64,000 bases of DNA, from positions 62,001 through 126,000 of the forward strand of contig JACCRF010000034.1 of assembly GCA_013813715.1 (NCBI GenBank), read 5' to 3'. Source of the stretch: Gemmatimonadaceae bacterium. GTDB taxonomy: Bacteria > Gemmatimonadota > Gemmatimonadetes > Gemmatimonadales > Gemmatimonadaceae. The notes below the pieces were generated by a model. The model ran no database searches. It was given only the letters and a program-made list of their open reading frames with translations, and was not told the origin of the DNA. Position numbers and translations under genes: made by a program. Positions 28,001-33,992 of the stretch are shown here, in pieces (within the stretch, counting starts at the first letter, position 1; each line of letters opens with the position of its first letter).

Positions 28001-28276
28001 CCGGAGCTCAGGATGGAAGGCCTCGCCCGCGAAGTTGTGAGCCGCGTCCAACGCATGCGGAAAGAGGCGGGGTTTGCGGTGAGCGATCGCGTTGTGCTGG
28101 CGGTTGATGGATCCGAGGAGGTTCTGGCGGCGGTGCGCGCTCACCATGCGTGGATCGCCGAGGAGGTTCTGGCACGCGACATTACGACAGGTGATGGCGC
28201 ACGAAAACTTCAAGCGGAGCAGTTGGCGGACATCGACGGTCAGCCGACCCGCATCGCAATAGAGAGGGTAGTGTAG
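25010..28276 (+). CDS. ileS: Isoleucyl-tRNA synthetase, long (eukaryote-like) form
   Basis: A 1088-residue class I synthetase charging tRNA-Ile. The HIGH-equivalent motif is PGIHHV at residues 62-67 and the KMSKS loop is at residues 635-639 (GAKMSKSRGNVVDPWDVLP). The CP1 editing domain lies between them (WTTTPWTLVSNVALAVNP). The anticodon-binding region follows (RWVLSRLAAVERAANAMLEG is close to its start). The length and the PGIHHV variant fit the type shared with eukaryotes and some bacteria that is often less sensitive to mupirocin; resistance itself is inference. It follows the DivIVA gene by 15 bases. Confidence 0.96.
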   Translation: MTAVTTPERYRPLPTDRPAEDIELEVLERWHRDDLFARTLEAAKDSPTFVFFEGPPTANGRPGIHHVFSRTIKDLFCRHRAMRGYHVPRKAGWDTHGLPVEIEVEKQLGISGKQQIEEIGVEKFNQLCRESVWKYRADWERLSERIAFWLDYSDPYVTYSNNYVESVWWALKTLYDRDRLYRGHKILPYCARCGTALSSHEVAQGYQDVKDPSIYIALDLGEPEGAPYSAPRRRILVWTTTPWTLVSNVALAVNPAIEYVELTKRSGDGSETIIVAAARAPAVLGGDYDDRWELVRRIMGSALAGMSYRRPLDWVPFDNGVHEVIVAESFVSAEDGTGVVHMAPAFGADDYAAAQRHGLAFLQPVDQRGEFPAGMPLVAGMFVKQADPIIVDELKRRGVLWKSGVLEHSYPHCWRCWTPLIYYARTSWFVRTTSYRDAMLARNARIDWHPEEIGAGRFGEWLTNNIDWAVSRERYWGTPLPLWICDRDDKHVDAVGSFDELTAKSGVETGDGFDPHKPYIDAHAWPCSKCEGTMRRVPEVIDAWFDSGSMPFAQWHFPFENADKLERQYPADFIAEGVDQTRGWFYSLLAIATGLDSSLPRNALSHEAAATEAVDTAPYRSVVVNDLILDADGAKMSKSRGNVVDPWDVLPKYGADALRLFLISSSQVWVPRRFDETALRDTAGRFLLTFKNVYSGIFAVYANFGWEPTHLDPAPPLRPALDRWVLSRLAAVERAANAMLEGYDATGAARLVTSFFVDDVSNWHVRLSRPRFYDVDGEDNRAAFATLREILVVTCRLLAPFAPFLSDWVHNEITGESVHLAPYVRAEPGESEPALESAMEHVRTLATLGRAAREEAGVRVRQPLGRMVCVVPNPTPGQPVVTDELETLIPLLAGELNVKQVSFLSSADALVTLEAKANFRSLGKKFGKDTPLAAQAVAALGSEALIAFEHGEPLAIAVGNESRELDTDDLTIIRRASGSMIVKEAGGYFAAIDPEVTPELRMEGLAREVVSRVQRMRKEAGFAVSDRVVLAVDGSEEVLAAVRAHHAWIAEEVLARDITTGDGARKLQAEQLADIDGQPTRIAIERVV

Positions 28277-28699
28277 ATGGCACCCACGACCGCTGCAAAG
28301 AAGCAGAAAGCAATGAACAAGAAGACCCTCGACCATTTCGAGAAGCGGCTCCTGGAGGAGCGCCGGCGGGCGCTGAAGGAGCTCGGCCATCACGGGGAGA
28401 CATTCGGCACGACCCTGCAGGGAGCGGCGGGCGAGCTCACGGCGTATCACTTCCACATGGCAGATCAGGGCACCGACGCAATGGAGCGCGAGAAGGCCTT
28501 TCTCTTTGCCAGCCAGGAGGGACGCTTCCTCTGGCATCTCGACGAAGCGCTCCGTCGCCTCTACCGCTCGCCCGAGGCGTTCGGCAAGTGCCATAACTGT
28601 GGCGCAGATATCGCGTACGACCGGCTCGATGCTTTGCCGCACGCCCGGTTCTGCATCAACTGCAAGCAGCGTGAGGAAGATGCAAAGAGGCAGAGCTAA
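28277..28699 (+). CDS. DksA/TraR-type C4 zinc finger protein
   Basis: A 140-residue protein abutting ileS. A coiled-coil N-terminal half (LDHFEKRLLEERRRALKEL) is followed by a C-terminal zinc finger with cysteines in FGKCHNCGADIAYDRL and ARFCINCKQ. DksA-like proteins enter the secondary channel of RNA polymerase and alter initiation, often with ppGpp; small relatives have varied roles. The acidic tip residues of true DksA are not obvious here, so it is named only at family level. The lspA gene starts inside its last 20 bases. Confidence 0.85.
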   Translation: MAPTTAAKKQKAMNKKTLDHFEKRLLEERRRALKELGHHGETFGTTLQGAAGELTAYHFHMADQGTDAMEREKAFLFASQEGRFLWHLDEALRRLYRSPEAFGKCHNCGADIAYDRLDALPHARFCINCKQREEDAKRQS

Positions 28700-29255
28700 C
28701 ACCCCGCTTTTCTGGACCGTCCTGGTGGTGGTCGTCGCAGCCGACGTCATCACCAAGGCGATCGCGGTCTACTCGCTCGCGCCGCAGCGGATACCGCACG
28801 AGGTGTGGGGTAACGTGATTCGCCTCACGCTCGTGTACAATCCCGGCGCGGCGTTCGGGCTCCACCTCGGCCAGTATTCGCGCTGGATCTTCATGGCGCT
28901 GACCATCGGCGCGCTTTTCATCCTCGGGCGGCTGTACCGCGCGACACGTGACGGCGATCTGCTTCGTACCTTCGCGATCTCGCTCGTGTGCGCGGGAGCG
29001 ATCGGGAATCTCATCGACCGCGTTCGGTCTTCCCAGGGAGTGGTGGACTTCCTTGACGTGGGTCTGGGCGACACGCGCTGGCCGACTTTCAACGTCGCCG
29101 ATATGGCGGTGAGCATGGGCGCGTTTCTGCTCGCGTGGGTCCTTTGGGGCGAGGAGAACGCTGACGACGCGGCGCCCGCCGCGGTGCGCGAAGATACTGC
29201 GGCGTCGGCGGCGATCGGTGGCGCTCAGGCATCGCCCGGGAGCTCCGAGATCTGA
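28680..29255 (+). CDS. lspA: Lipoprotein signal peptidase
   Basis: A 191-residue inner membrane aspartyl protease that cuts prolipoproteins. The ATG at 28680 lies within the end of the zinc finger gene and gives a basic N-terminus followed by the first helix (TPLFWTVLVVVVAADVITKA). Family motifs are VYNPGAAFGLH, CAGAIGNLIDRVRSSQGVVD and FNVADMAVSMGAF; the two Asp expected to form the catalytic dyad (in GNLIDR and FNVAD) are present. The C-terminal 35 residues are an Ala/Asp/Glu-rich tail beyond the normal 160-residue length. The many lipobox proteins in this window are its likely substrates. Confidence 0.93.
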   Translation: MQRGRANTPLFWTVLVVVVAADVITKAIAVYSLAPQRIPHEVWGNVIRLTLVYNPGAAFGLHLGQYSRWIFMALTIGALFILGRLYRATRDGDLLRTFAISLVCAGAIGNLIDRVRSSQGVVDFLDVGLGDTRWPTFNVADMAVSMGAFLLAWVLWGEENADDAAPAAVREDTAASAAIGGAQASPGSSEI

Positions 29256-30229
29256 CCGCCGGCGACGGCCACGAGTTTGTAATCGAGGCGGACGGAAACG
29301 TTCGCCTCGATCTGCTTGTGGCCGCCCGCCTCGAGGTGTCACGCACTCAGGCGGCGACACTCATCGCCAGTGGCAACGTCAGCGTGAATGGCCGGCGGGA
29401 GAAGGCGAGCTATCGTCCGGCAAGGGGCGAGACCATAGTCGTCACACGGCCGCCGAACACAGCTCGCGAAATTCTCCCCGAGTCCATCGAGGTGGCCGTC
29501 GTCTACGAAGACGAGTACCTGCTCGTAGTCGATAAACCCGCCGGCATGGTAGTTCACCCGGCGCCGGGCAACTGGTCGGGAACGCTCGTCAACGCCCTCA
29601 TGGGGCGTGGCAACGAGCTGTCCGAGGGGTCGGGCGCGGATCGCGCCGGCATAGTGCATCGGCTCGACAAGGAGACATCGGGGCTGCTGCTCGTCGCCAA
29701 GGCGGAACGGGCACACCGCCTTCTCAGCGCCGCGATCGCCGCACGCCGCATCACGCGACGATATGCGTTGATGATCTGGGGACACCTGGAGAGTGACTCG
29801 CTCACGGTGGACAAGCCGATCGCACGTGATCCGCGAGACCGAAAGCGGATGGCAATCGTCAATACCGGCAGGCAGGCGAAAACGGATCTGCTCCGTCTGG
29901 CCCGCTTCGCATCGGGAGACCTGTTGCGTGCGCATCTGCACAGCGGGCGAACCCACCAGATTCGCGTTCACCTCGCGTCGGTCGGTCATCCAGTGATTGG
30001 TGATGATGTTTACGGCGGAGGCGGAGGGCGACGGATCGTGGGGCTATCGCCCAGGCGGCATTTTCTGCACGCGGCCTGGCTTCAGTTCAATCATCCCGTT
30101 ACCGGCGTCGCGATGGACATTCGCTCACCCCTGCCCGACGATCTCAAGCATTCACTCCGCATTATCGGAGAGAACGCATCCGTTGCGCTGGCGGACGACC
30201 CGCTCGCCGCGCTCCGTTTTTATGAGTAG
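29252..30229 (+). CDS. rluD: RluD-family 23S rRNA pseudouridine synthase, probable CTG start
   Basis: An S4 domain followed by a pseudouridine synthase domain. The catalytic motif is IVHRLDKETSGLLLVAK, and other family blocks are DEYLLVVDKPAGMVVHPAPG, RTHQIRVHLASVGHPVIGDD and RHFLHAAWLQFNHPVTG. The first canonical in-frame start is GTG at 29318, but that cuts into the S4 domain: the frame upstream encodes GHEFVIEADGNVRLDLLV, which matches the family N-terminus. A CTG at 29252 overlaps the lspA TGA in the same four-base way as most genes here, with GGGAG nine bases upstream, and is chosen. From CTG the product is 325 residues; from GTG it is 303. Confidence 0.85.
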   Translation: MTAGDGHEFVIEADGNVRLDLLVAARLEVSRTQAATLIASGNVSVNGRREKASYRPARGETIVVTRPPNTAREILPESIEVAVVYEDEYLLVVDKPAGMVVHPAPGNWSGTLVNALMGRGNELSEGSGADRAGIVHRLDKETSGLLLVAKAERAHRLLSAAIAARRITRRYALMIWGHLESDSLTVDKPIARDPRDRKRMAIVNTGRQAKTDLLRLARFASGDLLRAHLHSGRTHQIRVHLASVGHPVIGDDVYGGGGGRRIVGLSPRRHFLHAAWLQFNHPVTGVAMDIRSPLPDDLKHSLRIIGENASVALADDPLAALRFYE

Positions 30230-30617
30230 CCCTCCAGCCGCTTTCTTCGAATCGGCCCCCCCGATGCAGCGAATGCTCGTGTTCTCCATCGCCGGTCGCA
30301 CCCGCTGTTGCGAGCTCGAACAGGTTCGCGAAATCGTTCCGAATATGAGAACCACTCGTCTTCCCGGTGCGCCCGCGTTTGTGCGCGGACTCGTCAACCA
30401 CCGGGGAACGCTGGTGACTGTGACCGATGCCACTCACTGCCTTCACGGGGTGAAAGCGGATGACTCAATGGCGGTAATACTGCTCGTAGAGAGGAAGGGG
30501 CGCGCCGCGGGCGTTCTCGTCGACAATGTTTTCGACATCCGGTCGCTGTCCGCGGCCGAGGTCGAATACGGAGCGATCCTGGATCTGCGCGAGCTGGTAG
30601 ACAGAGCTTTGGCCTGA
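30222..30617 (+). CDS. cheW: CheW-like chemotaxis coupling protein
   Basis: A 131-residue protein with ATG at 30222, overlapping the end of rluD by eight bases. The CheW fold is recognisable in MLVFSIAGRTRCCELEQVRE, IVPNMRTTRLPGAPAFVRG, LVNHRGTLVTVTDATHCLHG and ILLVERKGRAAGVLVDNVFD. It is shorter than the usual 150-170 residues. CheW normally links receptors to the kinase CheA; neither is present in the window. The genes after it encode a CheY and a roadblock protein, so it is probably part of a dedicated signalling set. Confidence 0.87.
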   Translation: MSSPPAAFFESAPPMQRMLVFSIAGRTRCCELEQVREIVPNMRTTRLPGAPAFVRGLVNHRGTLVTVTDATHCLHGVKADDSMAVILLVERKGRAAGVLVDNVFDIRSLSAAEVEYGAILDLRELVDRALA

Positions 30618-30628
30618 GGAGGCATGCA

Positions 30629-30991
30629 GTGAACAACACGGTGCTGGTGTGCGACGACGCGGTTTTCATGCGCACCATGATCTCGGACATTCTGACGCAG
30701 GCGGGGCTTGAAGTCGTCGGCGAAGCCGCTTCGGGAGCGCAGGCAGTCGAGCGCTACAAGGCTTTGCGCCCCGACCTTGTCACAATGGACATCATCATGC
30801 CCGAGATGGGCGGCATCGAGGCGGTGAAGGAGATCACCGCGTTCGATCCCCAGGCGCGAGTACTGATGTGCAGCGCGATGGGACAGCAGGCACTGGTTGC
30901 CGAGGCCATCGAAGCGGGCGCGAAGGACTTCGTCGTCAAACCCTTCCAGCCGAGCAGGGTCCTCGAGGCGGTACAGAGAGTACTCGGCTAG
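30629..30991 (+). CDS. cheY: CheY-like single-domain response regulator
   Basis: A 120-residue receiver domain and nothing else. Acidic residues D9 and D10 (LVCDDAVFM), the phosphorylation site D54 (LVTMDIIMPEMGG), S82 (LMCSAMGQQ) and K104 (FVVKPF) are all in place. The GTG start at 30629 is set by a perfect AGGAGG six bases upstream (30617-30622); an ATG at 30624 would stop after two codons. Without an output domain it must act by binding a partner, as CheY does with motors or other proteins. The kinase is not encoded nearby. Confidence 0.92.
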   Translation: MNNTVLVCDDAVFMRTMISDILTQAGLEVVGEAASGAQAVERYKALRPDLVTMDIIMPEMGGIEAVKEITAFDPQARVLMCSAMGQQALVAEAIEAGAKDFVVKPFQPSRVLEAVQRVLG

Positions 30992-31360
30992 TTGACGACG
31001 AGCCAGTTCGGCTTTGCGAGCTCGTCAGAGGTGATGACCGCGTGTGCGCTCGCCGCCGCGATCAACGCATCGGGAAAGGAACTCGGTCGTCAACTGTCTG
31101 GCCGTCCCTTCGTCGGGATGCACCAGGGCGGGCGCAAGCAGGGAGTCTTCATGAGAGCCTGCGCCGCCGCGGGAAAAGAATGCCTGCTTCTGGCGGCGTT
31201 CGACCGCGACACCACGCTCGGACTGGTGCGACTGTATTTCGCCGAGTTTCGCGACGCGGTGGGCTGTGTTCAGAAAAGTGTGAAAGCGGAGTCGCAGGAC
31301 AGCGATCTCGAGGCGGATCTGAACAGCAGTCCGGACGCGCTGTTCGGTCCGCTGAACTGA
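30992..31360 (+). CDS. Roadblock/LC7-family (MglB-like) protein
   Basis: A 122-residue protein with a TTG start abutting the cheY stop. The pattern of roadblock/LC7 domains is visible: GKELGRQLSGRPFVGMHQGG, VFMRACAAAGKECLLLAAFD, and the hallmark DRDTTLGLVRLYFAEF strand-helix. The last 30 residues are an acidic tail (QDSDLEADLNSSPDALFG). Relatives such as MglB act on small Ras-like GTPases of the MglA type, or as dimeric scaffolds. No MglA-type GTPase is in the window. Its place directly behind cheY suggests a shared pathway. The family call is by pattern and moderately sure. Confidence 0.7.
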   Translation: MTTSQFGFASSSEVMTACALAAAINASGKELGRQLSGRPFVGMHQGGRKQGVFMRACAAAGKECLLLAAFDRDTTLGLVRLYFAEFRDAVGCVQKSVKAESQDSDLEADLNSSPDALFGPLN

Positions 31361-31478
31361 AGCGGCGTGTCTGGCTCGGGCGACGGGTTACGGGTAACGG
31401 AGTTGAGGGTATCTTTTTTTTCGCCGTGCGGGATCCGTCCGGCTATTGCTGACGTGAACGAGCGGAGCGCTTAGGCAG
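31361..31478 (+). other. Intergenic gap with a small palindrome and an eight-T run
   Basis: GTTAC (31387-31391) and GTAAC (31394-31398) form a short hairpin, and a run of eight T occurs at 31414-31421. They are 15 bases apart, so this is not a standard terminator. No clear promoter is seen before the gene at 31479. Confidence 0.3.
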
Positions 31479-31694
31479 ATGAACCAGGATCGAGCGGGGC
31501 GACCCGAGAAGGGCGAGTGGAACGATGGAGAATTCGAGTCGTTTCTCGCTGAACTCTCGCCTGCTCTCGAGAACAGCGTCGGGCGGCTTGGCGTGGCCGG
31601 GTCGGTGGGAAGCCGCGCAGGCGCGGTTGACACTGATAAGACGATCCTGACTTGGCCCGATGTGACCGACCGTATCATTGAGGAGCTGCGGTAG
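31479..31694 (+). CDS. Small acidic protein of unknown function
   Basis: A 71-residue protein with ATG at 31479. It has no signal peptide, membrane span or recognisable domain. Helical acidic stretches (NDGEFESFLAELSPALENS) and a C-terminal WPDVTDRIIEELR are the main features. Support comes from context: the next gene's GTG overlaps its stop (TAGTG), as in other coupled pairs here, and the frame fills the space between the roadblock gene and the DUF4388 gene. It may be a small partner of one of these proteins. Confidence 0.6.
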   Translation: MNQDRAGRPEKGEWNDGEFESFLAELSPALENSVGRLGVAGSVGSRAGAVDTDKTILTWPDVTDRIIEELR

Positions 31695-33019
31695 TGGCTA
31701 TTCGCGGCAATCTGAACGAGGCGAGCTTGCCGGATGTGCTTCAGCTTTTGGCGATGGGAAGCAAGACCGGTACGCTCAGTCTCACTGTGGACAGATCGCT
31801 CGGCACTATCTGCTTCGAGGGCGGGCGGATCTGCTATGCCGCGATTGCCAACCGGCGGCTCGATATCGAGGACGCCGTTTTCGCGATGTTCAAGTGGACG
31901 CATGGGTTCTTCAGCTTCGAGCCCGGCGTCCACCCGCCGGCTGGAGCCTCGCTTGTCTCCGTCGACCCACAGGCGCTTCTGCTCGAAGGCGCGCGGAGGG
32001 TGGACGAGTGGTCGCTCATAGAGAAAAAGATCCCGAGCTTCGAGATTGTCTTCGCTCTCGACCGCCAGCAACTATTGCGTAACAGAATTGCATTGACCGA
32101 CGAGCAGCACACACTGCTTCCGCTAATCGACGGCTCCCGCGACGTGAACGCCCTGATGCGGGCGTCAAATCTGGGCGAGTTCGCCCTTGGCAAAGCACTC
32201 TTCGGGCTGCTCAGCGGCGCGTTTATCGTTGCCGTCGGAACTCGCGAGCCGGAGCGTCCTGTTGTGGCGGAAAGCGTCATTGCCGAGCACAGGAATCTTG
32301 GCATCGCATTCTACAAGGCGAGAATGTACAGTGACTGTGCGCGCGAGTTCAGGCGCATTACTCAGCTGAGACCCGACGACTCTTCGGCCGCATTCTATCT
32401 TGGACTGGTTGCGCTACGAGATGGCAGGTGGACTGATGCCGCTTCATCCTTTCAGCGCGCGGCGGCTTCAACGCCCCAAACCGCGGCGGTGCTCGTCAAT
32501 GTCGCCTACGCATACGAGCGCCTCGGCCAGTATGAAAAGGCGCGTCTCGCGCTGGATCAAGTCGTTGCGCGCGCTTCTAGGCCGGTCCCCCTCGCCCATC
32601 TCGGGCTGGCGTCGCTCGCACTTCAGCGCGGCGACCTCGACGCTGCGTCCACCGCGCTCGAGCTCTCCCGCACTGCCTGGGGCGGCAGCACCCCCCCAGC
32701 GGCGTGGTTTCACTATGCCGGCGTTGAAGCGCTCCTGAGAGGAGATGCCGAGCGTGCGGCGGCGCTCCTCGCGGGGGGCGTCGCGCGATATCCCACATCC
32801 GCAATTCTACTCAACAACCTTTCGGTGGCACAGGAAGCGTGCGGCCGCTTCGAGGATGCGCGTCGAAGCGTCGAGCGAGCCGCCCAGACCGACTGCGCAA
32901 TGCCGCAGCTCTTCCGAAATCTCGGCGACGCCCTCGGCCGCGAGGGCCGTGCCGCGGAAGCGCAGCAGGCATATATGCGCGCAGCGGCAGCGAGCGCAAG
33001 CGGCCTTGCCGCGCGCTGA
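31694..33019 (+). CDS. DUF4388 (PatA-like) domain protein with tetratricopeptide repeats
   Basis: A 441-residue protein with a GTG start. Residues 1-100 form a DUF4388 domain, as in the N-terminus of PatA: RGNLNEASLPDVLQLLAMGS, TGTLSLTVDRSLGTICFEGG and FKWTHGFFSFEPGV. A linker with a winged-helix-like part follows (LPLIDGSRDVNALMRASNLG). From about residue 195 come six or more TPR units (YKARMYSDCAREFRRITQLR, AFYLGLVALRDGRWTDAASS and later ones). No signal peptide, so cytoplasmic. DUF4388 proteins are found with roadblock and receiver proteins in several signalling systems; a scaffold role is inferred. Confidence 0.83.
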   Translation: MAIRGNLNEASLPDVLQLLAMGSKTGTLSLTVDRSLGTICFEGGRICYAAIANRRLDIEDAVFAMFKWTHGFFSFEPGVHPPAGASLVSVDPQALLLEGARRVDEWSLIEKKIPSFEIVFALDRQQLLRNRIALTDEQHTLLPLIDGSRDVNALMRASNLGEFALGKALFGLLSGAFIVAVGTREPERPVVAESVIAEHRNLGIAFYKARMYSDCAREFRRITQLRPDDSSAAFYLGLVALRDGRWTDAASSFQRAAASTPQTAAVLVNVAYAYERLGQYEKARLALDQVVARASRPVPLAHLGLASLALQRGDLDAASTALELSRTAWGGSTPPAAWFHYAGVEALLRGDAERAAALLAGGVARYPTSAILLNNLSVAQEACGRFEDARRSVERAAQTDCAMPQLFRNLGDALGREGRAAEAQQAYMRAAAASASGLAAR

Positions 33020-33062
33020 CGAGCCGGATTTCTGTCGTTGCCGCGGGTTGGGCTCCTCGTCC

Positions 33063-33515
33063 TTGGAGTGGTCGAAAACCTCCCCCAGCAAGCACGCTGG
33101 CTTTCGCGCCCTCGCCCTTGCGCCGAGCGACAATCAGGCGAGCGCGCTCCTTGGGTGGGCGCAGATGAGGCAAGGCAGGTACGACAATGCGCTCGCGGTT
33201 CTCGAGAGAGTTCTCGCCGAAGAGCCGATGAACAGTCTTGCCCGCGCAAATCTCGGCTACGTGTGTCTGCGCAGGTCGAAGCGCGATCTCATCTCGGCAC
33301 AGCAATCCTTCGAGCGATGCATCTCGCTCGCGCCGAATTTCGTCGAGGCGCATTACGAGCTGGGCCGCGCGCACTGGTTGGCTGGCGAGCTCGGAGACGC
33401 CGAGCGCGCCTGGAAGGTCGGACAATCCGCCAATCGGTTCAATGTCTGGGGCAGGCGCTGCGGTGAGGCGATCCGTCAGGTTCGGGCCCCCCAGGAGCCG
33501 CGCAGCTACAGCTGA
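33063..33515 (+). CDS. TPR protein, or displaced C-terminal part of the preceding gene
   Basis: A frame holding about three TPR units: QASALLGWAQMRQGRYDNAL, SLARANLGYVCLRRSKRDLI and VEAHYELGRAHWLAGELGDA. The coding signal is clear from about 33095 to the stop, but the frame differs from the DUF4388-TPR gene that ends at 33019. No ATG or Shine-Dalgarno sequence is available; TTG at 33063 or 33048 are the possible starts, giving 150 or 155 residues. It starts in the middle of a repeat, so it may be the tail of the upstream gene detached by a frameshift, or a short separate TPR protein. Confidence 0.55.
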   Translation: MEWSKTSPSKHAGFRALALAPSDNQASALLGWAQMRQGRYDNALAVLERVLAEEPMNSLARANLGYVCLRRSKRDLISAQQSFERCISLAPNFVEAHYELGRAHWLAGELGDAERAWKVGQSANRFNVWGRRCGEAIRQVRAPQEPRSYS

Positions 33516-33575
33516 TAGGGCGTCAGCGCCAACATTAAGATACAATGAGACGTGCGTCGACGGCCTCCGGCGCGC

Positions 33576-33604
33576 TTGACACGCTTTTCTCGCGCCTCTA
33601 CACT
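33576..33604 (+). promoter_or_regulatory. Consensus promoter giving a leaderless message and tRNA-Val
   Basis: TTGACA (33576-33581), a 17-base spacer and TACACT (33599-33604). The ATG of the next gene begins at 33613, eight bases after the -10 box, so transcription should start within about two bases of the start codon. No promoter is visible in the 22 bases before the tRNA, so the tRNA probably shares this transcript. Confidence 0.7.
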
Positions 33605-33612
33605 ACCGAGTT

Positions 33613-33810
33613 ATGGTTGATTCAGATGCAGGCATGGACTCGGCGCGGGTACGTTTCAACCCACGCATGCTGTCCGTCGCGCTCTGGAGCGCGGCACTGC
33701 TGGCGCTTGTCATCGGATTCGCCGATTTGGCACGTGGCGGCACTATGATTGCCCCGATATTGCTTGTGCTTGGGTACTGCGTTCTGGTACCGATCGCAAT
33801 CCTGAAGTAA
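33613..33810 (+). CDS. Small two-helix membrane protein, function unknown
   Basis: A 65-residue protein. A short polar N-terminus (VDSDAGMDSARVRFNPRM) is followed by two hydrophobic helices, LSVALWSAALLALVIGFADL and MIAPILLVLGYCVLVPIAIL, with a short loop between them. The consensus promoter eight bases upstream of the ATG implies a leaderless mRNA, which supports both the start and the gene. The stop is 22 bases before tRNA-Val. No homologue family is recognised by eye; it resembles small inner membrane proteins in general size and layout. Confidence 0.7.
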   Translation: MVDSDAGMDSARVRFNPRMLSVALWSAALLALVIGFADLARGGTMIAPILLVLGYCVLVPIAILK

Positions 33811-33832
33811 GGCGCGGCCCGGTTTCTGCTCC

Positions 33833-33906
33833 GGGCGAGTAGCTCAGTTGGTTAGAGCGCCTGCCTTACACGCAGGATGTCGGGGGTTCGAGTCCCTCCT
33901 CGCCCA
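33833..33906 (+). tRNA. tRNA-Val (anticodon TAC)
   Basis: The cloverleaf is complete: acceptor GGGCGAG with CTCGCCC, D-arm AGCTCAGTTGGTTAGAGC, anticodon stem CCTGC/GCAGG with loop CTTACAC and anticodon TAC, T-arm GGGGG TTCGAGT CCCTC, and discriminator A at 33906. The 3' CCA is not encoded; the following bases are TGG, so CCA must be added by the nucleotidyltransferase. It probably shares a transcript with the small membrane protein gene upstream. Confidence 0.96.
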
Positions 33907-33979
33907 TGGTATTTCTGGACCTGCTGAAGCAGCACGGTGTACAGGTGTTCACGCCTTTGGAGATCACGACATTGATTGC

Positions 33980-33985
33980 AAGGAG
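33980..33985 (+). promoter_or_regulatory. Ribosome binding site that sets the TPR gene start
   Basis: AAGGAG seven bases before TTG at 33993. It favours that TTG over the in-frame ATG at 33906, which overlaps the tRNA discriminator base. Confidence 0.7.
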
Positions 33986-33992
33986 TCTGACT

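Noticed and set aside
27185-28756. 523-codon open frame on the minus strand
   Set aside because: It is antisense to ileS and the zinc finger gene and has no recognisable domain.
33906-33992. ATG at 33906 as start of the exported TPR protein
   Set aside because: It overlaps the tRNA discriminator base, gives a non-secretory N-terminus and lacks an SD; TTG 33993 has AAGGAG and a signal peptide.
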